Positions 1-11,181 of a stretch of DNA of 64,000 bases are shown here, in pieces. The DNA is from Dioscorea cayenensis subsp. rotundata (lineage: Eukaryota > Streptophyta > Magnoliopsida > Dioscoreales > Dioscoreaceae), in the NCBI RefSeq assembly GCF_009730915.1, contig NC_052482.1:496001-560000 (forward strand). The letters are read 5' to 3'. The notes under the pieces are model-generated. The model was not told where the DNA came from. It ran no database searches and saw only the letters and a program-made list of their open reading frames with translations. A program made the translations under genes and the position numbers. Numbering within the stretch: the first letter of the stretch is position 1; the number at the start of each line of letters is the position of its first letter.

Positions 1-2
1 AT

Positions 3-1715
3 AAGAGGACAATCCAAACCCTACGTTCAAATCCTCCATCAATCCGAGCTTCCCTCCCTCCCCATCCCTTCTCCTCCCCTCCCTCCTTCCTCCCCCTCCC
101 CAAACACCCTCCTTTCATCGCCGCTGCCGGCCGGAGCAAGAAGAACCCTGCCGGACGCATGGAAGGCAACGCCGAGATCCGCCGCCAAGCCAAAATCGCT
201 GGCCGCCGTCGATCCCGCCGCATCGCCCAAAACCTCTTCTACCGCAAGTACGGCCCCAACGCCAACAATCCCGACCGGTTCTCTGACGAGGAGCTCCAGA
301 TGATCGGCCTCGGCTACGACCGCATGGTCCGGTTCATGGCCCCCGACGACCCTCGCCTTCGCCACCCCTACGACTGGTACAAGTACGGCCAGTACGGTCC
401 TTACTCTTGGCGCGGCGTCGTCATCGGTCCTCCCATCCGCGGCCGCTTCTCCGACGAGCGTGTCACGCTCATTGGAGAGGTCCGCGACCACGAGGAGTGG
501 GAGCTCATCGAGCAGTTCGATATGTCGTCGGAGTTCTCCGAGCGGCTTGAATCCATGGATAAAAACGTCGGCTTTCGCTACTTCTGGGTGTTCGTCCGGC
601 ACCCTAAGTGGAACTCCTCTGAGCTGCCATGGCAGCAGTGGACGCTGGTCGCCGAGGTTGTGCTCGAGGCCGGGAAGGAGCGTCTAGATAAGTGGAGCTT
701 GATGGGGCGGATGGGGAACAAAGCGCGCGCAATGGTCACCCAATGCGCCGCCTGGTTCCGGCCGGACATCATCTATGTCAAGCGTCCTATGTACCAGTGC
801 CGCTTTGAGCCACAAGAGGATTTCTTCAAGCTTCTCGGACCACTGCTCGATCCCGAGACCGAAAGTCAGTACCTTTTTGAACTGGAGCGTGAGGATGGGA
901 GGATTGAATTGTGTACTTACTTTGCAGGGCTTTGCAAGATTGTGAGAGTGAACCCCAAGTCTTATGTAGATGATGTTGTAAATGCCTACGAGAAGTTAAG
1001 TGATGAGAGGAAGTCAAAATGTTTGGAGTTCTTGCTTGGGAATCATCCCATGGAGCTCTTGCATCCTTGGACTAAGGAGTGGAAGGCCAAGTTGGAGGAG
1101 TTGGAGCTTGGTTGTGATGCTCCTGATGACAGTGATGATGATTTGGGTGATGGAGATGAGAACCGGATTACCGATTGGATTGAGGAGGAGGATGGGGATG
1201 GGGATGGGGATGGTGATGGTGATGAAGTGATTGATGTTGGAGAGAATGTGGATGATGATGATGATGAGCCCAAGGATCCTGAAGAGCCTGAGGAGAATCC
1301 GGAGTATTGGAATGAGCAGTGGGAGAAGGCGATTAGGAGTCCGCAAGAAATGGAGAAGTTGGTGACGAAAAGTTTGGAGATATCGACAAAGTTATACAGT
1401 AGTCAAATGGACCAAGAACAAGATATGAGAGCAAATGAAGTAGGAAATAGAAGCAGTGTGAGTGTGGATTTGGAGGAAAGTAGAGCAGAACAGGAGAATG
1501 CAGGATATAAAGGTTCAGCTGATTTGGATGAAAGTAGAGAAGAATGGGAGAATGTAAGATATAAAGGTGGCAGAATGAAGGCTAAGAGAAGCCGAGTCCC
1601 GCCGGAGTTGTTTTTGAGAGCTGCCGTCCGGCCCTTCACATACCGGAATCTTGTGAAAGAGATTGTTCTTACGAGACATGCTATTGTTGAAGGAGATATC
1701 ACTGTAAAGGACTAA
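3..1715 (+). CDS. Conserved plant protein, probably plastid-targeted; 5' end cut by window edge
   Basis: Single open frame ending at TAA 1713-1715. The first ATG in the window is at 159 (518 codons from there), but the same frame stays open to the left edge. Its 52 upstream codons are rich in Ser, Pro, Lys and Arg and contain no Asp or Glu, which looks like a chloroplast transit peptide, so the true start is probably to the left. From the ATG: a basic stretch (residues about 8-22, RRQAKIAGRRRSRRIA), a conserved globular region with W/Y/P-rich motifs such as HPYDWYKYGQYGPYSW and ELPWQQWTLVAEVV, then a low-complexity Asp/Glu stretch (about 322-385), and a basic C-terminus. I recognise it as a conserved plant family but cannot name it. 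It recalls nucleoid or transcription-associated plastid proteins, but that is inference. GC content falls sharply along the gene. An AAACCCTA motif lies at 16-23. Confidence 0.75.
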   Translation, partial: KRTIQTLRSNPPSIRASLPPHPFSSPPSFLPLPKHPPFIAAAGRSKKNPAGRMEGNAEIRRQAKIAGRRRSRRIAQNLFYRKYGPNANNPDRFSDEELQMIGLGYDRMVRFMAPDDPRLRHPYDWYKYGQYGPYSWRGVVIGPPIRGRFSDERVTLIGEVRDHEEWELIEQFDMSSEFSERLESMDKNVGFRYFWVFVRHPKWNSSELPWQQWTLVAEVVLEAGKERLDKWSLMGRMGNKARAMVTQCAAWFRPDIIYVKRPMYQCRFEPQEDFFKLLGPLLDPETESQYLFELEREDGRIELCTYFAGLCKIVRVNPKSYVDDVVNAYEKLSDERKSKCLEFLLGNHPMELLHPWTKEWKAKLEELELGCDAPDDSDDDLGDGDENRITDWIEEEDGDGDGDGDGDEVIDVGENVDDDDDEPKDPEEPEENPEYWNEQWEKAIRSPQEMEKLVTKSLEISTKLYSSQMDQEQDMRANEVGNRSSVSVDLEESRAEQENAGYKGSADLDESREEWENVRYKGGRMKAKRSRVPPELFLRAAVRPFTYRNLVKEIVLTRHAIVEGDITVKD

Positions 1716-2112
1716 AAGGAATTTGCCAAAGATAAAACATTTCCTGGTAGGTTCACAATTTAGTGATTTCACTAGTATTTCTTCAATTAAAACTGGTTAT
1801 TTACTAGTGGCATGTATGTAGTAGTTACACTGTTAGACTTGTTGATATCTCTTGATATGGTATTACTGTTGTGTTGAATGCTATACATTCTGATGAATGC
1901 TTATTGAGTTTATTCTTTACAAATGAGCAGGTAGTGGTTTTTTTTTTCCAGAACAGTTGATGTTTATTCATGTGCTCTTTAGTTCATTGAATTTCTCCTC
2001 TTGCAATGTCTTTTTATAATTTTGAACTGATGTAGTTATAAACGATTTATAATAGCCAAGCATTCTAATCACATTTGTTAATGATAACAAATTTCTTGTT
2101 TGTCACTTAAGT

Positions 2113-2590
2113 TGTCTGATGCCAACTCCGTCTTTGAAGCTAATGTGAAAGCAACCATGGCCAACATTTAAACAGCAATTGCCACTGCCAAGAAGGCAAA
2201 AGATGACCCTTCTCTGGACTCTTCAATGAAGCCTGAGCTCAATGTATGTATGGGAACATCAATTAATTAAACACTTACCACATTAATACACATTTAAATG
2301 GTCAATTGGTCACCATGTGGGTGCTTTGCAGGTTTCTGTCGAGTTCCACATGAGTTCTCTATTCAGGTACAAAAAAGTTCTTGAAGATGATGGCTAACAT
2401 TGTTGGGCAGGCATTCAGGCAGGTTTGGCTTATATACATCATTCATTATACAGATGCTGCAAATCCCATATTCTTGGTTGTTCTTCGTGCCTTTGATTCC
2501 TACCAATGATGACCTCCGATAGATTGCTCTCAACTGCATTGATTTCAGCAAGATCATTTCTGATGAGCATTAGTACTCAAACTTGATACT
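2113..2590 (+). pseudogene. Decayed coding relic, family unknown
   Basis: Two short stretches translate cleanly except for isolated stops. About 2116-2243 reads DANSVFEANVKATMANI, stop, TAIATAKKAKDDPS, and ends at a good donor (AAT|GTATGT). An acceptor (TTTGCAG, about 2333) then continues the frame as VSVEFHMSSLF. Near 2455-2570 a frame reads FFVPLIPTNDDLR, stop, IALNCIDFSKIISDEH, stop. This looks like an old gene fragment with point-mutation stops. I cannot name the family, and it could be chance coding potential. Confidence 0.3.
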
Positions 2591-3468
2591 TTTTTGATGT
2601 CTCCCCTCTATATAATATGCTTTTATCTTGTTTAGTTTGATTTGATTTGTCCCTATGGATGTGTATTAGTGCATTCTTTTAGATATACAAGGGAGTGATT
2701 TGTGATGTTCTTAAGTTCCTCATCACTGAATCTGATTGCAATTGATGTTTTTAATTGGCAATATATAAACTTTTGTAGCTCAACAATGTTCATGTTCACT
2801 GTGTTGAACTTTGGGATGAAATTGAAATCTTGGACATGTTGTTGGGCTTCCATTTTGTCAATTCTTATATCTGCTCTGAGAGCAGTGATGATGTTCGCAG
2901 ATAATTAATTTATTAATTTCTTCCTCCACTTGAAATGCCGAGATTTGTAAATACTGCATTCATTTCTGCAGAATTGGCGCGAGTTCTTTATTATATCATC
3001 TCGGACAACCAATTTTGCATTTGTTTTTACTCAAAATACTATATTTCGTGATTACGCCAGTAACTGTTTAGTCTAGTGGCATTGGATTTTCTATATAAGG
3101 TGTTTGAATTTCGCTGAGAAGACTGATTTAAATATCAGCTCTCACAGAGTGAGAGCATTCGTGTTGTTGAGTTTCTGGTGGCGTTTTATACTTGTGCTTG
3201 TCTTGGACATGTGGTTTATTCGTATTCATTAAAAAAAAATTGTGATTAAAGCCACACTTTACATGTGCTGATGGAAAAAAAAAAAATTATTGCTAAAAAT
3301 TAGGATTTAAACTTATAGAATATGATAGATCACTACAACACTGTGGATTAATCAAAGAAACTATCAAAAGTTTACTTTTTTTTTTTTTAGTAAAAAAAGT
3401 TTACTTATTAGTATCCACTATCCAGTAGTCAGTAGATATAATTAATAGTTTTCAAATGGAATTTACCA

Positions 3469-3504
<36 letters not shown>

Positions 3505-3600
3505 GTCAAAAAAAAAAAATCTTTAACTAAAATTAAAATAAATAATAATTAAATTACTATTTATATTATATTTATATATATATATATATATGTATGAGAC
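2591..3600. other. Intergenic, AT-rich, no gene seen
   Basis: No convincing gene. Contains poly-A and poly-T tracts, an AAT trinucleotide run (about 3471-3502) and a TA dinucleotide run (about 3570-3592) just upstream of the INO80B leader. Confidence 0.6.
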
Positions 3601-3920
3601 AAAACCCATAGCCAAAAAAAGCAGTTAAGAGAGAGAGAGAGAGAGAAAGAGAGGAGGGAAAGGAATGGAAAGCAAAGAAAGCAAATATGGAGAAAATTAC
3701 GAAAAAACCTCATCATCTCCGTTTCGGACTCAAACGCAGACCTTTCTCGAGCCCACAACGTTCTCCGCCCAATCCCTCCTCTTTAACCCTAACCCTAACC
3801 CTAGAATTCCCATTCTCGCCTTTCCAACCACTATTGCTTCTCCATTCATACCAAGATCGCCTCTTTCTTCCTCTCTCTTGCCCGTCGATGCGTTTCAGAG
3901 TTTCGGGGATCATTGTCTTG
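3600..3920 (+). promoter_or_regulatory. 5' leader exon of the INO80B gene
   Basis: Follows a TATA-rich tract at 3570-3590 and a GA run at 3630-3646. A good donor (CTTG|GTGAGA) lies at 3921, and a likely acceptor (TTTTAG) at 5009 is followed by the coding exon. The leader holds overlapping ATG-initiated frames (3665 and 3687) that run towards the donor and would be upstream ORFs. The exact transcription start cannot be placed. Confidence 0.45.
3784..3804 (+). repeat. Telomere-like repeat (telo-box) in the INO80B leader
   Basis: Three consecutive AACCCT units followed by AG, inside the presumed 5'UTR exon. Telo-boxes (AAACCCTA) are common near the 5' ends of plant housekeeping genes. Confidence 0.7.
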
Positions 3921-5070
3921 GTGAGATTTTTTATCTCTCAATCGAATCGAGTTCTCCATCGCTGGAGATTTCTCGATTTTTTTTTGTTGTTTTTTTTTGT
4001 TCATGTTGATTGAATTGAGGTTTTGTTTTGATCGGCATTGATGGAGTTTGTGGTGATTCTTGTTTGGTGTTTGGGTATTGGTTTCTTTGGGATCGCAGGC
4101 TTGTGGATTTCTGATGAGAATTTGAACTAATAGTAAGCTCTTAGAATTATCTAATATTTGTTTGGAGATGCATGGCTACTAATTTCTTTCTTGAATTGAT
4201 TGATTGATTGATTGATTGATCTTTTTTATGTTTGGATAATGTGTTTTTTGATTTATATTTTTCCATTGTAGTTGCAATGTGGTTACTTGTGCTGTGACCT
4301 GTTTAGGATTTTTATGAGGGAAGAGAACAAATTTACAAGTATTGGGAAAGCTATAAATTTCTATGGCTGATTGGCTGATCTGAAGTTGGGGATGTCATGG
4401 GTGTAGACAACTAGATATGAACATAGATATAATAAATGCAACTAAATACTTGAAAGTTTTGAACTGCCCACGATCTTATGCACTGCACATGCGCATTTCG
4501 ATGGGAATAATATTCATGGAAATTTTAGTATTCCCTGTCATAATGTAGGCTACACCATGAAACATTAAGAGATGTCAAAGAAGATCATAGAAGATGTCAC
4601 TAAGTAGATTAAATATCAACTGATATGTTGAAGATTTTCAGTGCTTTTGTATACTCTACTTTTCTTCTTGCGCATTGCCATTGAGTGTCCCTGGATGGTG
4701 GAATCAGCTCTTCTCTGGGTTAAGTAAGTAAATCTCTGAGGATTTGTCCTAATTCATTCTTTTAGATTTTTGAGTCTATATATGGCATAAAAAGCTGCCT
4801 ATGCCAACTAGATTGGTTTGTTGTTGAACAATTTGATGTATTTTTGTTGTCTTTTTTCTTTTAATGGTGTGATTTTCCATTTCTTTATCATTTTTGTAAT
4901 TTTCGTTGTATGCAAATTTTTAAGGATTTTGTTTGTACATGTTTATTTATTTATTTATTTTCTTTCAGTCTCTTATAAGTGGTTTTCTAATATTTGTTCC
5001 AAATTTTAGACAGGAAAACATGACCGTGATGGTTCTTGATTCTTTGGTTGTGTGAGTTGAATATTTTTTG

Positions 5071-7502
5071 ATGGAAGCCTTTGGAGGTTCTGAGCACAGT
5101 GGTGCGAGTGTGGGGAAGAAACGGAGGAGTATTCCTTCAAGAGGACGGCGTTCAGATTACCAGATACTGTTGGAGGGTACAAAGTGCTTGCCTCATTTAT
5201 CTGCTCCATCTTCTGAGGATGCAAGCAAGATTTCTCTTGAAAGTAGCTTGGGTGATGATCCTAGTTTAAACAACTCTTCACAAAGAATGATTTCAATTAA
5301 TAAAATCAATGGCACAGGTTCATCAAAAAAGTTCAAGAAGAGTGAGGGGAGGTCTGGAGATGTTGGTGGGTTTTACAGAAATGGTAGTACGAGAGCTGGT
5401 CATTCTGGAAATAATGAACCACGGCGTAATGGGTCTGATTTGAAGCGATGCAGTGAAGGTGTCCTTGCTCCGGCTAATTGGAAATCCACTAGTAACACCA
5501 GAGAGAAACTTGAACTACAGGCAATGGTATCTGAGGCTTCTATCTCCAAGAACGGTGATGGTTATTCTTTAGATCATTCAGTTGGTGGCTCAAGTGGATC
5601 AGGTGAAAATAAACCAAGGAAGTTAAAGTTCAAAGTTGGTGGACTTCTGGGGTCTACACATACAAAATCAAATACAGACAATGCTTTTACAAAATCTTCA
5701 CATCCTTTGAATGTCTCATGGCATGGACAAAAGCATATGCTCCAGGTAATATGTTGGCTCATATTATTGAATGATACTTTCGAATTGATAAAATTAGAAA
5801 GGTATTCAAATTTAATATAAACAACAGTCAATTGTGCTCTGTCAATTTGCTAGTTATTAGTAAACTACATTATTTGGACTATTCTAACCGTATGTATTAT
5901 TGACGTTGATGTAGGACAACTCAGATGATGGTCAATTTCACATTGAACAAAGTAATTGCATGCAAGGGAGAGAGTGGAAGGATTTGGGAGAACATCATCC
6001 TCATGGAACAGAGGAAAATACAAGGGTTAAATTAGTCGGAAAAAGTTCATCATCAACACAAATGGATAAAGTACATAGCACGAACTCTTCTGACCCTACT
6101 ACCCGTAAGAGCAAGAGGGTTACTAGGAGGCGGGCTGTAGAGGACACATTTGATGATAGTGATGAAGATGATGAGATCCGTTATCTGGAGAGACTGAAAT
6201 CTTCCAAGATTGTAAAAGTTGATGCTGTTGATTATGGACATGAAGGGAACAAATTAAAGAAAAAGAAAGTTTCAGAATCATCCAAGAATAAGGTTAGTAG
6301 TTACGATTTTGATGAGGAATATGTATCACAGTCAGTTAAGGATGGTGAACGACGGAGAAAAACAGCGAAGGAATCCAGTGATATTGCCTATGTGGAAGAG
6401 GATGAACCTGGGTCTGATGCCAGTCTGGATCCAAAGGAGATGAAACGAGAAGGATCTGCTGATACAGTAGGTGATGGTAGGGTAGGAGCTCTTACCACAC
6501 GTCAGCGAGCTCTCCAATCAAGTAAAGATGGAAATACTGGCGAAAGTTTGATTGAGTTCCCAAATGGGCTGCCTCCTGCTCCCCGAAGAAGTAAGAACTT
6601 GATTCTTCATTAATGCTGTGGCATGTTGATTTTTCTTTTTTACTTTTTGTTCATTGTGATCTCTGTGGTATTTTATGTCTTTTTAATCTTGTATGCTGAT
6701 CACAGAGCAAAAGGAAAAGCTTTCTGAAGTTGAGCTTCAGGCAAAGAAAGCTGAAGCTGCTCAGAGACGCAGGATGCAAGTAGAGAAAGCCAACAGAGAA
6801 TTGGAGGTTTGTCATTTTTGATGAATTCAGCTTGCATGGCGTCTTACTGAATTCAGAGGCACTTTTTTTAAACTCTTAACATGCAGGCTGCAGTAATTAA
6901 TAAGATCTTGGGGAAGGATCCAAACAAGAAGAAAAAAGAGGAAGAAAAGCTTAAGGAGATGCAGGCAAATGCCAAATTTATAATCATTTGTTATGCCAGT
7001 CAGTTTGTACTTTAAGTTGGTACCTACTGATCTTTTTATTTGTTATTTGAATTAGGAGGAAGCTTCTAGTATGCTGCCATTGGCTCCTAGCACAATTAGA
7101 TGGGCCATTGGACCAACTGGAACTACTGTTACATTTGCGGATGATGTTGGCTTGCCAAATATATTTGAATCCAAACCATGCAGGTTACACCTTAATTTCC
7201 ATGATTTCTAGAAATAGATGCACATCATTTTTTTTTGCCTGCTCACCATGAGCATATTTTGAATGATTTGTTTTGGTAGTCTATGCTGTCATCTGGTTAA
7301 TCATAATTGACTAACTTCCCCCTTATCTCTTGATCTCATGGTGCTTGCTCTTGACAGTTATCCTCTGCCACGAGAAAAATGTGCTGGTCCTTCATGTACT
7401 AATGCTTACAAATACCGAGATTCCAAAACAAATCTTCCCCTTTGTAGCCTACGATGCTATAGAGCTGTCCAAAAAATTCCTCAGACAGGAACATCATGTT
7501 GA
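5071..7502 (+). CDS. INO80 complex subunit B (IES2-like), PAPA-1 and HIT zinc-finger protein
   Basis: Six coding exons: 5071-5745, 5915-6590, 6706-6806, 6887-6964, 7056-7183 and 7358-7502, giving 600 residues. The start is the first in-frame ATG after a TGA at 5053. The N-terminal three quarters is Ser/Lys/Glu-rich and probably disordered, with nuclear-type basic clusters (KRRSIPSRGRR near residue 18, RKSKRVTRRR later). Residues about 451-525 form the PAPA-1 region (KQKEKLSEVELQAKKAE, then INKILGKDPNKKKK). The C-terminus carries a HIT-type zinc finger with Cys561, Cys566, Cys582 and Cys586. This combination is the plant homologue of yeast Ies2, a subunit of the INO80 chromatin remodeller, which slides nucleosomes and acts on H2A.Z. 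The fourth intron (6965-7055) appears to be GC-AG. An extra intron may lie just after the stop (donor 7536, acceptor 8200). Confidence 0.85.
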
Positions 7503-8414
7503 TTCTTCAGTCCAACGTGACCTGACTTATTTTCCGGTAGGTAATGCTGCACACTTAATGACATTATTTTATCAGTTTGAAACTTTGAGGCAGTATCAAT
7601 TATATTATTTAATGCGGCAGAGCCCCTGATGGTGTCATTTCTTTTAATGAACTTCATGAATTAAAACAAAAGGAACATGTTTATTTTTTTACTTTTGACT
7701 CTATTCTCTAATTATCCCTGTTCTGCTCTGAACATGATGCATTTTAGAAAAACTGCAGAGTCCATCATATATGATTAAATATGTCTTTATATCATGTGAA
7801 GGATGAAACTTTTGCTGCCAGAGCCAGGTTATAGTGCTTGAAAATATTTCATCTCTTTGATTTATTTTCACCTGTTTTTATCTAGTCGCATTTTTATTGT
7901 ACCTTAATCTCATTGACAAAAGTCACAAAATGACTGGTGCATCTAGTTTGTATGGATGTTTATACTTTGTACTATGATACTATTTTTTAAACAGACATCT
8001 TTAGTATAGACACTGTAATTAGAATTTTGAATGGTATAATGATCAGTTTTTCAAATTCTTCTGTTGTTGTAGTTGGCATAGAATGAAGTGAAAACTTTTA
8101 AGTGTCATTTAACAGTGTTGAAATCATCTTTAATTTTTGTTTATGTTTTGGACTTAAATTGCTCATTTGTTTGCTTGTCTTTGTGTTGTTATTTCTGCAG
8201 CATCTGATCATAGAACAAACTCTTTGAGGCTTTGATGTGAATTCTGAAAACAAGAGCTGAATCTTGAACAGACTGGTCAAAAGCTGACATGAATATAGAT
8301 AGGATAAGGAATTCATTAAGGTTTTTAATAGAATTTTTAATAGAATTTGTTTCATTCTCTCAATGTATATATAATGCTGACATTTATCTTTTTTTTTACT
8401 GATATTAGTAAAAT

Positions 8415-8435
8415 AGCAGCAGCAGCAGCAGCAGC
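8415..8435 (+). repeat. (AGC)7 microsatellite
   Basis: Seven perfect AGC units downstream of the INO80B coding region, possibly inside its 3'UTR. Confidence 0.8.
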
Positions 8436-8872
8436 TTTGCAGTAAATATACATTCACTCAATTTTAATGCAAAGTTTAAAGGTTGAAAAAGCTTCAGATA
8501 TGCATATCCCTCTTGTATTATTTTCACAATATTAATATTGATAAACACTGTTGAGATAAGTAATTAATTAAATCTCAAAAGTTTGATAACTCCAAACAAA
8601 CAAACAAACAAACTAAAAAAAGCAAAAGGTGGATTTTATTGTTTCTATTTTTGATTTTTTTAATTTGGTTACAAATTTATTTTCATCCCATTAATATTTA
8701 ATTATGTATTAAAAAGAAAGACACTAATTGTTCTGATTTTTTAATGGTTTTCTTTAAGAAGAACAATCTAACTGGACCAAATGTAAATAGAATTGTCTAA
8801 TTTCTCTTTTGACTGAATGCAGTTCATTTCAAAATTAATTTAACTAATTTAAAAAAACCTCATTTGTGCTCT

Positions 8873-8876
<4 letters not shown>

Positions 8877-8905
<29 letters not shown>
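8877..8905. repeat. (AT)n microsatellite
   Basis: Near-perfect AT dinucleotide run in the spacer after the INO80B gene. Confidence 0.8.
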
Positions 8906-8908
<3 letters not shown>

Positions 8909-9029
8909 TTTTAAAACATTTGAGGTTGTCTTTCTTCTTTTTTAAAAAAAAGGAAAAAAAATAATTTTCCGGAAATTTGTCAATAACGTTAATAAAAAAC
9001 CAAGAATTATTTACTTTGAATTTTAATTT

Positions 9030-10560
9030 TCAATGTTAAATAGCTTTGCTTTGCTTTGCTTTGCTCTGCTCTTTAATGGCGAAATCCGCCATCCTCGCCG
9101 CCGGCTGCCACCGGCCACCCCGGCGGCGCTGAAACGGTTCGCCGGCAATCTCCCTGAAGCCCTTCGGTCCGTCCAACGATTGATTTCTGATCCATCTTCC
9201 TGCTTTTCATTGAAGTAATTTTTGGTACTCCTTGCTTCTCTCTTCGGGAAACCTTTTTGGGTTGTTTTCTGTGGATTGGATTTGTTATTTAGTGGTTTTT
9301 CCATCTGCCAAATGATTTGATTTCCACTTTTTTCCTGTAGTTTTTATTGCTTGATCGATTTGAATAGTGTTTGGATTTTGATGGTTTTGTGAGTGGATTT
9401 TTAACGTGAATTTTCTGTAATTTAGATTGCATAAAGTTCAGACTTTGTTTTGATTCGATGTTAAAAGTTACAATTTTGATTATTTATCTCATATGATATT
9501 TGAGTATGATTTTTGCCTATTGCTAGTGCTCATTGTCTTCGATTCTTAGGTTTCAGATGAGCTTCTTGGTTTTAGGCTCAGCTTGGGAATGTTGTTATGC
9601 AGCCATTCCAGCATGTATATAGTTTCTATGAGTTGCTACTATGTTTCTTAGAACATCAATTCATCCTTTGTTTCTCTGGTAAATTAAGGTTTGCTCTATA
9701 AATTCTAAGAGTTTGCATGCTTCATAATTACTTAAAAAATTCTTTTGTCAACTACCTACATCTATCTATTTAGTATTTAAGCATAAGCATTATGTTTGTT
9801 GTGGTGGCCATCAACTGACAAATTACTAGTTTCTGTTGTCAATTTTGTGTGGCCATCCAACATCAGTTTTGGTGTTTTCATTTGTAAGTACTGAAAACAA
9901 AGGCACTATACTTTCAGCTTTTACCACAGCTGGCTGAAAAACTTCCTTCTATTGATCGTTTGCTCGTATAACGATCTCTTCATGGCATTTCGATGCAGGC
10001 AAGCGGTATAGTTTGTTCTACTCCGGAAAAATGATTCAGAAACCTATTATCAGTTTGCAAGTTGCAAATTCAGATGTTATGGTAATTACTTCTGATTATC
10101 ACCTTTGTATGTCACCTCTGTATATATATATATATATATAATGTAACCTTTTCATTTTCTTCATCATTTACTCCCCCAGTAGAAGTTGAATTCCCTCCCT
10201 TGTGGATATACATACCTACAAATTATCATTATATTATGTTATTTGTCTTCAAAGTCTGTTGTATATCAAGTAAAAATTTTTGAGCTAAGACTAGCATTGA
10301 ACTTTTATTTTACATTTGCTCAAACAGACCAAAGAGATGTTACATCACAAGGTTAGTCTAAATGGCTACTTAGCCACAACACTGGGCAAAGTCTGGAAAA
10401 GACAAATAAAGACACTGAAAGGAGTTCCTTCATGAAACATCAAAGAAACAATGAAATGTGTCTTGCTTGATGCTGTCATTGAATCCCCTCAAAGCACATC
10501 AACCACTACTGCCTTCTGATCAGTACACACTTCAACATCTCACTGATTGGTATTATTTTC
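9030..10560 (+). other. Possible unassigned transcript with GC-rich 5' exon
   Basis: A sharp GC-rich island (about 9076-9180) sits in AT-rich DNA, like a plant 5' exon. An ATG at 9076 gives only 18 codons; an overlapping frame (from about 9078) reads on to about 9218. Splice-like blocks follow: acceptor GATGCAG before 9999 with donor ATG|GTAATT near 10081, and acceptor AAACAG with donor AAG|GTTAGT near 10351. No recognisable protein results. It could be a non-coding RNA or the remains of a gene. Confidence 0.25.
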
Positions 10561-11181
10561 CATTTTATACTGATAATTCTTACTTAATGACTACCATAGA
10601 TTAGTATGTCTTCTTTGTTATTTGTCATGCTATAATACTTGAGTTAGAGCTTTAAATGTTTTGTTGGAATTTTGCAGTATGCACTCTACTTTTAACTGTC
10701 AACCATGTCTCTTTTTTTGTCACAACTGTGATTTACATGATGTGGTGGTTGTTAGTTGAGTTTCTTTTGTAAAGATAGTGAGTGGGGTTATGAACTGTTC
10801 CACAAACACTATGCAACAAAAAAGAACAGCCTTTCCAAACTGAATCATATATATTCCTCCATTCACTTCCTTGGATTGATTAGTTCACTACATCCATTCA
10901 ATTATCAAGTTGCACTTTTGAAAGAGAGAGAGAGAGAGAGAGTCACACTAAAAGAGTAGCGACATCACAGAACTCATGCTCTGTCTTAGTGCTTTTAATA
11001 CAACTAGCCACCATTATAGATCTTTTTAGCCTTCTGTGGTTGCTGGCAATTTGTCCTTATGCACTACAAAGAAACTAGAGAGAGAAACATAAAGAGATTG
11101 AAGAAGTAAAGCACTAGTGTTATCTATGAACATCTTCTAGCCTTCTGTTAGTTCTAGTACAGTAGTAGTACTACTACTAGT
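10561..11181. other. Spacer downstream of the WRKY gene
   Basis: No gene seen. Contains a GA run at 10922-10941. The part next to 11181 is the presumed 3'UTR of the WRKY gene. Confidence 0.5.

Larger units (their letters stand above)
7503..9030 (+). other. 3' flank of the INO80B gene and intergenic spacer
   Basis: Probable 3'UTR. CCG|GTAGGT at about 7536 and TTTCTGCAG at 8200 would make a 3'UTR intron starting about 33 nt after the stop. After 8500 the sequence is AT-rich with no gene. Confidence 0.4.

Noticed and set aside
39-602. Long minus-strand ORF of 187 codons
   Set aside because: Antisense shadow of the GC-rich first gene; composition is the complement of that coding region and no family features are seen.
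1014-1346. Minus-strand ORFs rich in Ile/Thr or Ser/Pro
   Set aside because: Complement of the GAT/GAG-rich acidic stretch of the first gene.
3687-4013. Plus-strand 108-codon ORF resembling a transit peptide
   Set aside because: Lies in the INO80B leader and runs through a strong splice donor at 3921; more likely a uORF or chance.
8098-8457. 119-codon minus ORF with poly-Cys start
   Set aside because: Created by the AGC microsatellite read in antisense; low complexity.
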